A DNA stretch of 64,000 bases from Metridium senile (Eukaryota > Cnidaria > Anthozoa > Actiniaria > Metridiidae): positions 27,450,978 through 27,514,977 of the forward strand of contig OX459095.1 of NCBI GenBank assembly GCA_949775045.1, written 5' to 3'. This document shows positions 39,001 to 49,561 of the stretch, piece after piece. Numbering within the stretch: the first letter of the stretch is position 1; every line of letters begins with the position of its first letter. The translations under genes were made by a program, and so were the position numbers. The notes beneath the pieces are model-generated. The model was not told the DNA's origin. It made no database searches and saw nothing but the letters and a program-made list of their open reading frames with translations.

Positions 39001-42000
39001 ATTCGAAGAGTTCTTTTCTGAACAGATTCTACATAATCAGAAAGAAAAAGGGGGAGGGCCGCCCAAACAGGTGAAGCATACTCTACTATATATTGTTATA
39101 GTAACTTTATAATGTAATTTGGTTTACATTTTACATATGTTTCCATGAGCTTTACAATTATCATGTGTGTATTGACCACTGACAGCTTGCAATCATATTA
39201 AGAATTATAAGTAGTTAACTTGTACAGGTATGTGTTAGTATGAGCCATTTCTGTTTTCCTTCTTTTTTTATTTCTTCTTTCCACCTTTAGATTTGGAGAG
39301 TTCTGTTATCCTATTGGAAGCCACATGATCCTAAGAAGTATTCAGTGGAAAGTGGTTTTCCTGGGTTTATACTGTACTTTAATGACAAAAGCAAAGATGA
39401 TCATCAGCATATTTATGGGTTCCCCGTGTATGAGTATCCAGGTCTTGTTAAGGTCAGTTGGGATTCCTGTGTAATACTTCTCCAATAGAAATGCATTGGG
39501 AACTGGGTTGAATGCAGTCAATTCAAAACAGGTTGTTGTCAATGGGCTTCAGGTCAAAACAACTAAACCAAAAGGAAGCATGCATAGAAATCACAGAAGT
39601 GGGCACTTGTATACAGTTTAATTCTAATGAACTCAATAGTTCAATAATACTAATTAGCTAGGGCAGTATTTAATGAAATTCTTTGCTGGTGAGCTGCATG
39701 GTTGGATGGTTTATTTTTTGGCCATGTAATGATCGAAGTATGGCTTGTAATATCATCTGACATCACTATAATCACAATCTTAATTTTTGTCTTTAATTAT
39801 TATTAACGGACCATCATCATCATCATAACTATTATATATTTTTTATTTTTGTCCTTTTTGATAGGTTTGTCATCATACTGGAGTTGAAATTTCCTCTCCA
39901 GAATTAAGAGAAGAAGTCAGAAATAATGAAGAATATGTTGAAAGACTTAAAGGATTCATTGGTAAACACATAGATGGGGTTGAACCTGATCCTAAGATCT
40001 TGGAACCCTGTATTTATACTGTAAGTAAATCATTGGATCTGTTTAATAACTTAATTGTCATTGAATAGACCTAATCGGCTAACGCGTTGTTATGTACGTT
40101 TCCACCCAATTCAAAACCTCTGGGAATAAAAACTTTTGTTCCAAACATTTTCCATGTGATATTGAAATACATAAGACAAAGAATCTTATTCCAAAAAGAT
40201 TTGAATTGGGTGAAAATATACATAGCAGCGCATTAACCGATTTAATTGGTCTATCCATACTTGATTATCACTTAAAATATATTGATTGATTCAGTTGTCA
40301 CATTAATTGATTGATTGGTTTGGGTGATCACTATTGTATATCACATTTCTGACACCATGTGATCTTTCAAGACAAGGATGAAAATGGGTACACAACACAT
40401 ACTAAACATGACATAGTTAGAACAAGTGCATAGTTGCTGTTTAGTTGGTAAAAGTGTAGATGTGTTGGTCAGCAGCACATCAGTTGTTGACAGGTGGGTG
40501 CAGGTTGGTTAGTAAATCTAAGTTGTTCAGTTGGTTGGTTTTAGAAAGTTGGAAATTTATATATAAGCAGTTTGGTGTCATTTTATTATGTCTTTTTATT
40601 GATGTCTTTGGTAGGTTACTCCTGATGATTCGTTTGTACTTGACCACCATCCACAGCACAGAAACATTGTTATTGGAGCTGGCTTCTCAGGTAAAGCCAC
40701 TCTTTTCATTCATTCAATCTTCTATCAATCTTTGTATTTAATAATTCATTCATCCTTCAATCCATCCATTCATTATTTCAATTATTCACCTATCCAATTA
40801 TTCTCACATCTATTCATCCATCCATTCTTCAATAGACCTCTTTACCTCCGTATGCAAATTGCCCATTTCAGACCTTGAGAATTGTTCTTTTATGATAAAC
40901 GTGTTATAACCTTTTACATGTGAAAGAAACAATTTCCAAGGGTGGCATCACATGATCTGAAATGGGACAACAAACAAGGAAGGTAAAGAGGTCTATTGCA
41001 TTCATACATCCATTTAAACCTTCGCAGGGTGTCTCTGTAAAAAAATCATTTGAGTGCTGGATTAAAACTTTATTCAAAGAATTATATATCATTTTAAAGC
41101 ATTATAACCACAGAATATGCCTGTGTAATTTGTTTTTAAGAAATATTTATGTATAAAGAGTTTTGATTTTTCAAACTCAAGATGACCGTATGTGTTTGAG
41201 CGAACTGAAAATTTTAATTGTCTTGTCAACTTTTCTGCTTAATGTCAATTAGTACACATGTGTCTCTAAAACTGTGTCAGGCTTTGTTGAATAACAGCAT
41301 AGTTTTTGATCTACAGCAAAAAGTTTCAAATTTCACAAAAATAATCGAATCATCATCTTCAACTCTAAATTATATCTAAACTAAGTAAAATATTGACAAA
41401 GCCTGACACAGTTTGAGAGACACATGTGTACTGATTGACATTAAGCAGAAAAGTTGACAAGACAATTAAACGTTATGCAGATCGTTGACAGACGATCGTT
41501 TTGAGTTTGAAAAATCAAAACTTTTTATACATAAATATTTCTTAAAAACAAATTACACAGACATATTCTATAGTTATTGTGCTTTAAAATGATGTATAAT
41601 ACTTTGCAATAACATCTAATCCGGCGCTCTAATGATTTTTTATGGAGACACCCCGCGAAGGTTTACTGTAACCTTAACTGTCCTGTCTCATTACCCACCC
41701 ATAATTGTTTATCAATTCATTCATATAATTAACCTTCTATTTACCAAAACATTCATGCTTCCATCCATTAATCAATTAAATAATGCATTGATCCATTCTT
41801 TACTTTAATTGATCCATCCATTTACGTGTCCCATACCCATTCATCTATCCATAAATTTATTCATCAATTCTTTCTATATATTTAGCTGTCTTAGTATCAC
41901 CCACCCATTCATTCTTTAGTTGATCCATCCATTTACGTGTCCCATACCCATTCATCTATCCATAAATTTATTCATCAATTCTTTCTATATATTTAGCTGT

Positions 42001-42376
42001 CTTAGTATCACCCACCCATTCATTCTTTAGTTGATCCATCCATTTACGTGTCCCATACCCATTCATCTATCCATAAATTTATTCATCCATTCTTTCTATA
42101 TTTAACTGCCTACCCACCCACCCACCCACCCATTCATTCATACACCCACGTATCTTTTTACCCATTCACTCCGACAATTATCATATTGCCACATGAAAAT
42201 GAGTTTACAATTGAAAAGTCACTGAATTAATATTATGTTTCTTTACAGGACATGGTTTCAAGATGGCTCCAGTAATTGGTAAAATCCTAACCCAACTTGC
42301 TTTAGGAGAGATGCCTTCTTATGACATGGCTCCATTCCAAATATCACGATTCAAGAATCTGAAATCATCTCTTTAA
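33012..42376 (+). CDS. PIPOX: Peroxisomal sarcosine oxidase / L-pipecolate oxidase-like flavoprotein
   Basis: Nine exons: 33012-33119, 34079-34227, 35804-36014, 36827-36956, 38365-38417, 39291-39452, 39865-40020, 40615-40690 and 42249-42376. Phases match throughout and give 390 aa, the same length as human PIPOX as I recall it. Residues 10-17 carry the FAD-binding GxGxxG (VIGAGIEG). Exon 2 encodes [10 protein letters not shown] as in the family, exon 4 ends IIAAGPW across the splice, and Cys320 in EPCIYT matches the cysteine that binds FAD covalently in PIPOX. The FAD-closing [13 protein letters not shown] spans exons 8 and 9. The enzyme oxidises N-methyl or cyclic imino acids (sarcosine, pipecolate) with O2, giving H2O2, normally in peroxisomes. 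The C-terminus is KSSL, a weak match to the PTS1 signal. An in-frame ATG 14 codons upstream (32970) would add MNSVTLLSRAVLFK. Poly(A) signals AATAAA lie at 42451 and 42487. Confidence 0.95.
34281..34541. mobile_element. CAGGGCTGCTAATAA TIR element (hAT-like ends)
   Basis: CAGGGCTGCTAATAATTG at the left, inverse CAGGGCTGCAAATAAGCGCC at the right. CAGGG/CCCTG ends fit hAT elements, but no 8-bp target duplication is visible. Intron 2 of the PIPOX-like gene. Confidence 0.65.
34795..34935. mobile_element. Hairpin element (GGAGATATGAATTTTATCTT)
   Basis: ATTACATGTGCGCTTGGAGA, TATGAATTTTATCTTC and GATATCCCAC are mirrored to the right. A related element at about 61980-62400 is interrupted by another insertion. 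Confidence 0.8.
35060..35180. repeat. Perfect palindrome ACAGTGATAAATGCAGTATC
   Basis: Core 35086-35132 has 23-bp perfect arms around one central T. Outer arms (CCGAGAGAGC / GCTCTCGG) extend it with mismatches. Likely a small foldback element. Confidence 0.85.
35347..35518. mobile_element. TAGCCTCCTCCGCAGGC TIR element, copy 2
   Basis: Ends TAGCCTCCTCCGCAGGC and GCCTGCGGATGAGGCTA; interior CTTTCCTTTTCCTTTCTCTC. Same family as the element at the opsin 3' end. Confidence 0.85.
36031..36427. mobile_element. TAGGCCTTTTGCAACAACAG foldback, copy 1
   Basis: TATAGGCCTTTTGCAACAAC, AGGTCACGTGACC and inner TATAAAATTCAATATTTTAT mirrored across about 400 bp. Copies at 54982-55347 and, diverged, 50870-51095. 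Confidence 0.9.
37000..37495. repeat. CGGAGTANCCAATCGAT element rich in ATCGAT, copy 1
   Basis: CCCGGAGTATCCAATCAATA at the left, inverse GGAGTACCCAATCGATGAAA at the right; the interior is dominated by ATCGAT/TATCGATT. A second copy is at 54556-54875. Confidence 0.7.
37679..37702 (-). ncRNA. Degenerate hammerhead-like motif, copy in PIPOX-like intron
   Basis: The minus strand reads CCGACAA, A, GGGC-TAAA-GCTC, GAAA, followed by GTTAAGTCAAC. Two changes from the first core box; GAAA intact. The flanking repeat (about 37635-37740) matches 6515-6595 in inverse orientation. Confidence 0.35.
38480..39090 (-). mobile_element. Truncated LINE, RT C-terminus and 3' UTR
   Basis: The minus strand from about 39085 reads [20 protein letters not shown], then [20 protein letters not shown] and [13 protein letters not shown], the end of a CR1/L2-type reverse transcriptase. 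It degrades to a stop near 38740 and an AT-rich 3' tail, part of which is duplicated (about 38510-38690). It lies in intron 5 of the PIPOX-like gene, opposite to transcription. Confidence 0.75.
40831..41001. mobile_element. TAGACCTCTTTACCT TIR element, copy 1
   Basis: TAGACCTCTTTACCTCCGTA at the left and its inverse GGTAAAGAGGTCTA at the right. Copy 2 at 47766-47941 is about the same length and highly similar. Confidence 0.9.
41021..41666. mobile_element. Large foldback element (arms about 280 bp)
   Basis: AACCTTCGCAGGGTGTCTCT mirrored by AGACACCCCGCGAAGGTT. Arms include TAAGAAATATTTATGTATAA, TTGTCTTGTCAACTTTTCTG and CACATGTGTCTCT, around a 90-bp centre. Lies in intron 8 of the PIPOX-like gene. 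Confidence 0.9.
41811..42080. repeat. 111-bp tandem repeat, about 2.5 copies
   Basis: GATCCATCCATTTACGTGTC recurs at 41811, 41922 and 42033. It lies in the last intron of the PIPOX-like gene, within CATT-rich DNA. Confidence 0.9.
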
Positions 42377-42970
42377 TGTATCATTTATCATCCACAAGTC
42401 AATGTCAATGATATAATACACTTCATTAGTTCACTGATATGGACTACAACAATAAACCAATACACTATTGGAAGTAATGTTTTAGAAATAAATATAATTT
42501 CTATCTGTGCTTACAGCTTTTAAGAAATGGAATCAGAGAAATATTGGTTAAAGCACTTAATGGGACAAATATATAAAATTATAATATTTAAATGGGCAAA
42601 ATTGATAAATCAATTGTAATTGGTGGCATGTAATTGATAATGACTATAAATAGGCTCTAAATATATAAAAGCTATTCCACTGTAACAATTTGATCTTTTT
42701 CATGGATGTAGTTTCAACGCTTTAAAAATGTATATTTTTCTACTACTAGTAAATCAATTCAATAAAACAAGACTACTGGAGGCAGGGATTCATTTATTTA
42801 TTTTTATACCTTATGCATGTACAAGTCATATATTGTTTTTATTTTGAAGTCTATTCTTTATATTACATGATATATATTATTTCCAGCTATATTACACGTG
42901 GGCTTCCTGTGCTTTACTTATACCACAGGGTTTCACATGCTAACTTTAAAACAATAAAATAACTTAAACC
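42377..42970. other. PIPOX-like 3' UTR and downstream DNA
   Basis: AATAAA signals at 42451, 42487 and about 42762. No further gene. Confidence 0.5.
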
Positions 42971-43152
42971 AGGGCTTGAAATAGTTGCCATTAGTAGTTT
43001 ATCTAAACGCGTGCTTGTCCAGGCAAAACCTGGACTAGCTGTACCTTTTGTCTGGTTAGTTTTCAAAACAAATCAAGTTGGACAAACTTTAGTGCAAACT
43101 TGGTCTTGACAACCTGGCTGGCACTAGCCAAAAAATAATTTCAAGCCCTGTA
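42971..43152. mobile_element. CAGGGCTTGAAATA TIR element (hAT-like ends)
   Basis: CAGGGCTTGAAATAGTTGCC at the left, TAATTTCAAGCCCTG at the right; inner CCAGGCAAAACCTGG hairpin. No clear 8-bp duplication is seen. Confidence 0.7.
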
Positions 43153-43308
43153 AAGAGTTATATTCCACAAACCATGGATGATATCATCCACACACTAACT
43201 TTTAAATTTAAAATGAACACATTCATTTTAGTAAATTCTATCAATACCAAAAATTCAAAATAATTGTCATCAATTTTAAACTGTTCTAAATCAAAGGCCA
43301 CCTATGGC

Positions 43309-44620
43309 CAACTCGTGGATCATAATTAGAACATTTTGAAAGCGCTTACAGTTTAGACCGCTCCATTATGATTATGTAATTATTTTCTCGGATTAGCTTG
43401 AGATGATTTGAAGCGAAAAATAAGTATTCAATGTTGTTGTTTTATTTGTATTTTTTTGGTTGTCGTCCGTTTCCCTTACGGTCCGTCGTTCCCTCAGTCC
43501 GTGATCCGCTGACAAGTCTGATATTTACCTGGTTCGATCTTCGGTTCGTGCAGAGATACATGCGAGTTCAAAGAGTGTCTAAGAAACAGTGTTATTAAGT
43601 TGTTCTTGCAAAATAAACGCCAGAAAAAGCAAAATAGATAGTCATTGAAGCAATTGGTGTTATATTTGAGGCGATTTGGGCTGTTGGGGTAGTTTTTAGA
43701 GAGGCCGTTTTAGCTGTTTATTTGTTGTTGTCGAGGTCAACCTGGAGGTTTAAAACCGATCACGTTATCTCACATATTGTAAAGAAAGAAATATTACTTT
43801 CATCTACATATACATAGATCGTTAAGTTGAACTACTAGATAATAGGGTGAAGCGATTTAAATTTTGCGAATAAGTTTGTTGTTCTGTGCAAGAAGCTAAG
43901 AGCTCGAGAATCGCCTGTTTCAATCGCCTTTCGAATTTGTACGAATTAATAGTAGTCAATAAAATTAAACTATTGACAGATAAACTGGTTACTTTAATCA
44001 AAAATATAAAAGAAATAATTACAATAAGCAATATATTTACCCTACAACATCACTAAAACAACTATACTGTTGTTGTCTTCACTTCTAGTGTGTATCGTAC
44101 TCTCTAAGAATGCTTACCGGAAATACTGTTAAATATCCAGTAATAACAGCTTCGTCCTTTGTAACTGGTTGTGAATCCATTCCATAGCATTATGAAAGGA
44201 TGGATAAAAAGTAGCTTCTGTTTATAGCAGGGAAGATATCTCGATAAATTTGATCATAATAAGTTGGCTCGCTTAGTTCGCTCGTAAATTGCATGATCTT
44301 TAGTAAAATTCACAGTGACCATTTCCGAAAACATTCGACATAAACTTAGACCATTCACTCTTATAAACTTATGTGTAATTCTACTGCGAATCGTGTGGCG
44401 TGAGCACATAAAATATGAGAGTATTCGCGATTACTTCGACCGAAAAATCATTCCTTCAAATATCCATGTGCTCGAAGTACGCTGACCGAGATCTTGGGGC
44501 TCAAAAGTTTACACTGACGGTCTAGTGAGTGAGCGAGTGAGCGAGTGAGTGAGTGAGTGAGTGACACTTCCGGTTCAAAAGCCCCATCCCAATAACTCGA
44601 GGATCTTCGATCCACGAGTT
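43309..44620. mobile_element. Possible 1.3-kb TIR element (AACTCGTGGATC)
   Basis: AACTCGTGGATCATAATTAG at the left and TCGATCCACGAGTT at the right. The interior has GAGTGAGTGAGC repeats and no transposase frame. The TIR is short, so this may be two unrelated half-sites. Confidence 0.4.
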
Positions 44621-46069
44621 AAAAATGATGATAATAATTTATCAGAAATTATTTAATTTAAGACAAATGACTGATTTAATTCAATACTTGTTTATCAATT
44701 ATTTAAATTAAAACTATTGTAATATATTTCATTCTATTTCCATCTGGCTCAAATTTTGTCATTTATAAATACTATTTCAATATATTACAACTCATCTATA
44801 TATATTTACAACTCATGAATGTCAATTTTTCATATAAAAGATAAAAAACTCTAAAATTCCAAACTCAAAGACGTATGACTATAAATTCATAACTGATTAT
44901 TCTGACATCATTTCCTATGTATAATTTATTGTTGTGATTTTGTCCAATTTTTTGGAACAAAACAATATTGTTAAAATGATTGATAATTAAATGATTGGTT
45001 GATCCTATATATATTGTTTGATAATGAAATTCTTTAGTTTCCAGGTTTTTTTTATTCACTTGGACGTCTTTTTTCTAGGACCCATTTTAAATGATTATAC
45101 CTTAGCTACGTCCAACTAGGCTAACTCTTATAGTTATTGTGGATAATATCATATGTATAATTATAATATTATATGTATAATATTCATTGAAAAAAATGTT
45201 CTCAATAGAAATGTCCATGTCTGTTTATGTTTAATGATTGGATTGGAAATTAAATTAATTAAGTACATGTTTAATTTCACTTCTGTGAGAGGTTTGTGAT
45301 AAACTTATAGAGATGATAATATATTAATTCATATAATAGAAAACTGTTATTTCATTTAAGTTTTGATTATGATGAATAAAGATTAATTATTGATTGAAAA
45401 TAGATGATCATGTTGATAATGAATATCAATGTTAATAGGACTGCAATGATGAAAATTATGGACTTATGATAATGATTTATTATTTGTGATTATGATAATG
45501 GCATATATATAGCAACTTTGTACAGTCTCTATAGCTTGAGAATTGGTGGTCCAGCTAAAGCCAACAAGAATTCAAAATTTCTGAAAATTTGTTTGTTGTG
45601 CCTCAGAAACAAACTACCAAAAATCATCCTCAAAAGCTGATAGATGTCATGCTTTAACCTCTAGAACTGGGAGATATCATGTCTTGAGTTATGCTCAGAT
45701 CCTTGAGACTAAGTAGTGATAACCTGCGAGCAGAGGTTCCTTTCTCTTACCTAGAACGACGTTCCAGGTAAGAGAGAAAGAAATCTCTGCTTGCAGGGTA
45801 GAGCTGGCATGTATGTAATGGAAACCATGTGATGGTCATGAGGCCTGAATACCAATGATAACAGTGATGATATAATGATGTTAATTCGAATGGTTATCAT
45901 GACCATGAAAGCAATTATGATATTCATTACTAATATCAATGACAATCCAGTGATGGCACTGAAATTGATGAAGGTGATGGCCACAGAAGATGGCAGATGA
46001 AATGAGTGCATGATTACTAACAAAATTTACTGCATGACAAACTAATCAAATGAATTACTAAGTTACTAA
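44621..46069. other. Intergenic between PIPOX-like and XKR genes
   Basis: AT-rich, with ATGATAAT-rich runs. A CCTGCGAGCAGAGG hairpin lies at 45724-45799. The open frames here lack recognisable domains. Confidence 0.5.
45724..45799. mobile_element. Short hairpin element CCTGCGAGCAGAGG, copy 2
   Basis: CCTGCGAGCAGAGGTTCCTT mirrored by AAATCTCTGCTTGCAGG, with TCTTACCTAGAACG and CGTTCCAGGTAAGA in the centre. Confidence 0.85.
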
Positions 46070-49068
46070 TCAAATCCACATGGCTGTTTCTCTTTGAGGA
46101 CTTGCTCCATTTCTTGTGGGTGAAGTAGTAGGTGACAAATTGACTTCTACTCTCCCACTGTTTTTCAAATAATAAGCTTCAGAGGGGGAAACCAAGTGAG
46201 GTATATGTTCCAGGGATGAATGACGAGGTACGATATCTAAATCAAGGAATTTTGGACTGGTAGTTCTTGCCGTAGGCGATAGATTTCTATTACTATTTGA
46301 TCCACAGATTATTCTCTGGACATTTTGAGATTCATTGTGCCATACCTCAGACTTTGTGATAAAACGCATGTCACAGCAGCAACAACGCATCTTTGTAAAC
46401 ATGAAAGAACTATCTTTATCCAGGTGTAAATGTTCTCCTTTTTTGAAGCAAAATCCTTTCTTACTTATATTGGGATGATAGAATTGATAGTAGATGATCA
46501 TGAAAAAAATTCCTACAGCAAAACCTCCAAAGAATAAACTAATAGCAGCATAGGAAACATTGCCAAATAATGCCCGATGAGGATACCATAATGCTACAAA
46601 CACAGTTCCTTCAATGAAGGTAATAGTATAGAATAAAACAATTTTGATTCGTGTGGAGCCTTCACTTATGTTAAAGAAAGAGAAATTGTACACAAATGCA
46701 ATGATTCCATCATAGCAGACTTCTTTGCAAGGATTAACATTACCACCAACATCTGCACAGAACGTTGAATATTGCATTACGAGGAAGAGGAACATGATTA
46801 ACCAATGAATGCCAACCGCCACAAACAACCACACACTGTAAAATGACGCAAAGAGTACAAATGATGTTATCCGTGAAGCAAGCATAAAAAGTCTCCATAA
46901 GATTTGAAAGAAAATTCCAGTCCATGAGATCTTACAGAACATGACATCACGTAGTGCACTTGTATATGCAACTATTGACCAAGCTAGTGACACAAGAGAG
47001 ATTGCAGCAGTTACAGCAGTCCTGATATCACTTTCTGTTTTGACACGCCGATGATAAGCAAGAATATATAACTGTAACACAAGCTGAGGAGCTGATTCAA
47101 GGTATGCTTCAAACAAACGAAGCATGCAAATGTCACGCCATTCTTCAAGAAAGTGTTTGTACTCATTTGGGTTGACTTCTTTTCTTCTTGTTCTGCAACC
47201 ACTGCGAAAGGCTCTCCAGTACCTGAAGTAAGAAAAAACATTTACATATTGGTAAATGTACACACTTCAATTCTTAATGTATTCTATTTCATTCAAAGTC
47301 CAGGAGATTTTGGGCACTTATCCCATTATTCTACTTATCCTACTTATCTACCTATCCACAGCAAGCCCAAACATATTATTTGATACTTGTTGACATGGTC
47401 ATGTGAGCTAACAACAATATTTTTTTTTGTTTGTCATCAATATTTTAAAAAAACGATTCCCAGATAGAGTGTTCTGTCTCCAAAATAAATAGTTTTGGGC
47501 TTCCTGTAGTGTGAATGTGTTAGTGCCTGGAATATAATTTGCTTATTCCCCTTAATCGGAAATCTCTATAATTTGCAACGAGAAATCTAGTCCCTTACTA
47601 TATAGGCATGCATGCCTCAACCACGCAAATCTACTTTTGATGAGGAAAAACACCAGAGAAAGGGCGAGAACAACACATCACACAAACTCAACTCACATAT
47701 ACCTGTAAATGATGCTAGCCCAGTTTTTCCCTCAAATTTTGATATTACCACACAAATGAATGAAGTAGACCTCTTTACCTCCATATGCAAATTGCCCATT
47801 TCAGACCATGTGTCATTCCCTTGAGAATTGTTCTTTTATGATGAACGTGTTATATAATTTACATGTGAAAGAAACAATTCCCAAGGGTAGCATCACATGA
47901 TCTGAAATGGGACAATAAACAAGGAAGGTAAAGAGGTCTATTGTAGTGACATTTGAAGTTTCACTACCATAAGATTGCAATTAGAGTTAATAGAATAAAG
48001 TGACACGGATGTGGGTCCCCTTTATTAACTCTGATTGCATTTGCATTACAACATAAAGTTTTAAAATCAAAATTTAAATAATATCATTTTTGGCAAAAGA
48101 CATCTGAAACCAAGGCAACTTTTAAATCCTTTTTTTTAATTCAATAGGCAATATAATGGGAACCATTCTTTAGTACTTTTACTAATTTTTGGTTGCATGG
48201 TTATCTTGGTTGATAAACCTCTTATTTCTAATATTGTAAAATATTAGAAACATTATTTTGGTAAAACTTCGTTATTAAAGTCTCCAATCATTTTGAGAGA
48301 AAGCAGTTTTAGGTCTTTCTACCAAAAACAAAGTAAAGCATTTTTCCTGTCAACAATGCCAGCTTCCATGCCACCCTGTAATGTCCCACATTGTCCCCTG
48401 GTTAGCCCTGGGTTAGCTATAGCCCCCCAAGGAAGTCGCTGATAGGTGTAAAAAGCCGACCTGTGGAATAAGGACACCGCCTGTGATGTGTCATTGGCTG
48501 GGTCAATATCAATAACCTGGAATATGTAATATTCACCATAAATTGACAAGTTATAATCCCAAAACGATTTATAGAGAATTACCGTAAAATAAATTTTTTT
48601 TAAAGCAATAAATGCTAGATCGAAAAAAATCATTTAACGTAACAATTTAATGTCAATTTAAGCTTACCTTAAAATTGGCCCAACATGAAGAAAGTGCAAT
48701 AAATAAGTCGACCACGTTTCTTTCCTTTCGTCCTCATGAAACCACTTCGCCGAAAAGATTTGCAGTGTGAAAGAAGATAGAAACACAAACGCTAGTGTAA
48801 AACCAAACCATGAATACTGTCCATTACGAAAGTAAACTACCGCAACAAAAATATCTGAGCCAATGTCTGCGATAAACGTGAGAATGGAACCCAAAGCAAA
48901 TATGTCCCAAACCCAATGTACTGGCTCGCTTGGAGGCGTCGTTCCATCAGGAATCGATCTTCTTGTAGCCGCGAGATCCTCTTCATCTCGTGGAATAATA
49001 GCTGTACCGTTTAATGCCCCATTCCGCGTGTTTTGAGGAGGTTCTGTATTAAAACACTCTGCCTCCAT
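46070..49068 (-). CDS. XK-related (XKR) multipass membrane protein
   Basis: Exon 1 is 49068-48668 and exon 2 is 47222-46070, joined by a phase-2 GT-AG intron at GPILR/YWRAF; the protein is 517 aa. The hallmark ESAPQLVLQLYIL segment after a WRDICMLRLFEAYL helix, and the preceding LLHFLHVGPILR, are diagnostic of the XK/XKR family. About eight to ten hydrophobic segments are present and the C-terminus is soluble with serine- and proline-rich stretches. Some XKR proteins (vertebrate Xkr4, Xkr8 and Xkr9, nematode CED-8) promote phosphatidylserine exposure after caspase cleavage; others are transport partners. Which applies here cannot be read from sequence. The N-terminal cytoplasmic region contains DEED at residues 28-31, a caspase-like site (speculative). 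Head to head with the IQANK1-like gene, 493 bp between start codons. Confidence 0.93.
47766..47941. mobile_element. TAGACCTCTTTACCT TIR element, copy 2
   Basis: TAGACCTCTTTACCTCCATA to GGAAGGTAAAGAGGTCTA. It lies in the XKR intron. Confidence 0.9.
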
Positions 49069-49561
49069 GAGTAACCTCGACGATATGGCTCAACCGAAAC
49101 AAACACTGATATTCGGGTAATCTTCGGAGAGGTTTCGGAAACCAATCGAGGAAATATTAGCTGAAAAACAGCGAGAGAAATTTCTAGAAGGCAAATTCTT
49201 CATAAACTACTAATCCTGCTAATGTTTTTTTAAATCGTTCATCCGCATTTTTATATCTTTTTAGATTTATTTTACTGATTATGTCACCCTTGTCACTCCC
49301 ACGAGTTTATACGGACAGTGAACTTTGGATTGGTCGATGTCCCCGAAGGGCAATGATCCGATGATCCCGTTATGATCCCGTTATGATCCCGTATATTCGC
49401 GGGATACCCCATAGTGCTTTTCTCTACAAAATGGCGGCTGGATCTTAGAGATGGAGTAAAAAATGTTTTTCCAGATTATAAATTACTAAAATATTTTTAT
49501 TACAGTTATTTTAAGTTTTAATGCAAGAAATCTAAGTAGCCTTCTCCTAAAACAAAGTAAG
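49069..49561. promoter_or_regulatory. Shared upstream region of the XKR and IQANK1-like genes
   Basis: The two start codons lie 493 bp apart on opposite strands, so the 5' UTRs and core promoters of both must be here. A tandem TGATCCCGTTA repeat is at 49355-49390. No TATA box or named factor site is claimed. Confidence 0.5.

Noticed and set aside
48319..48633. Extra XKR exon on the minus strand
   Set aside because: Exon 1 joins exon 2 directly in the right phase and reproduces the family sequence (GPILR/YWRAF). The frame here has no XKR similarity and lies in the intron.
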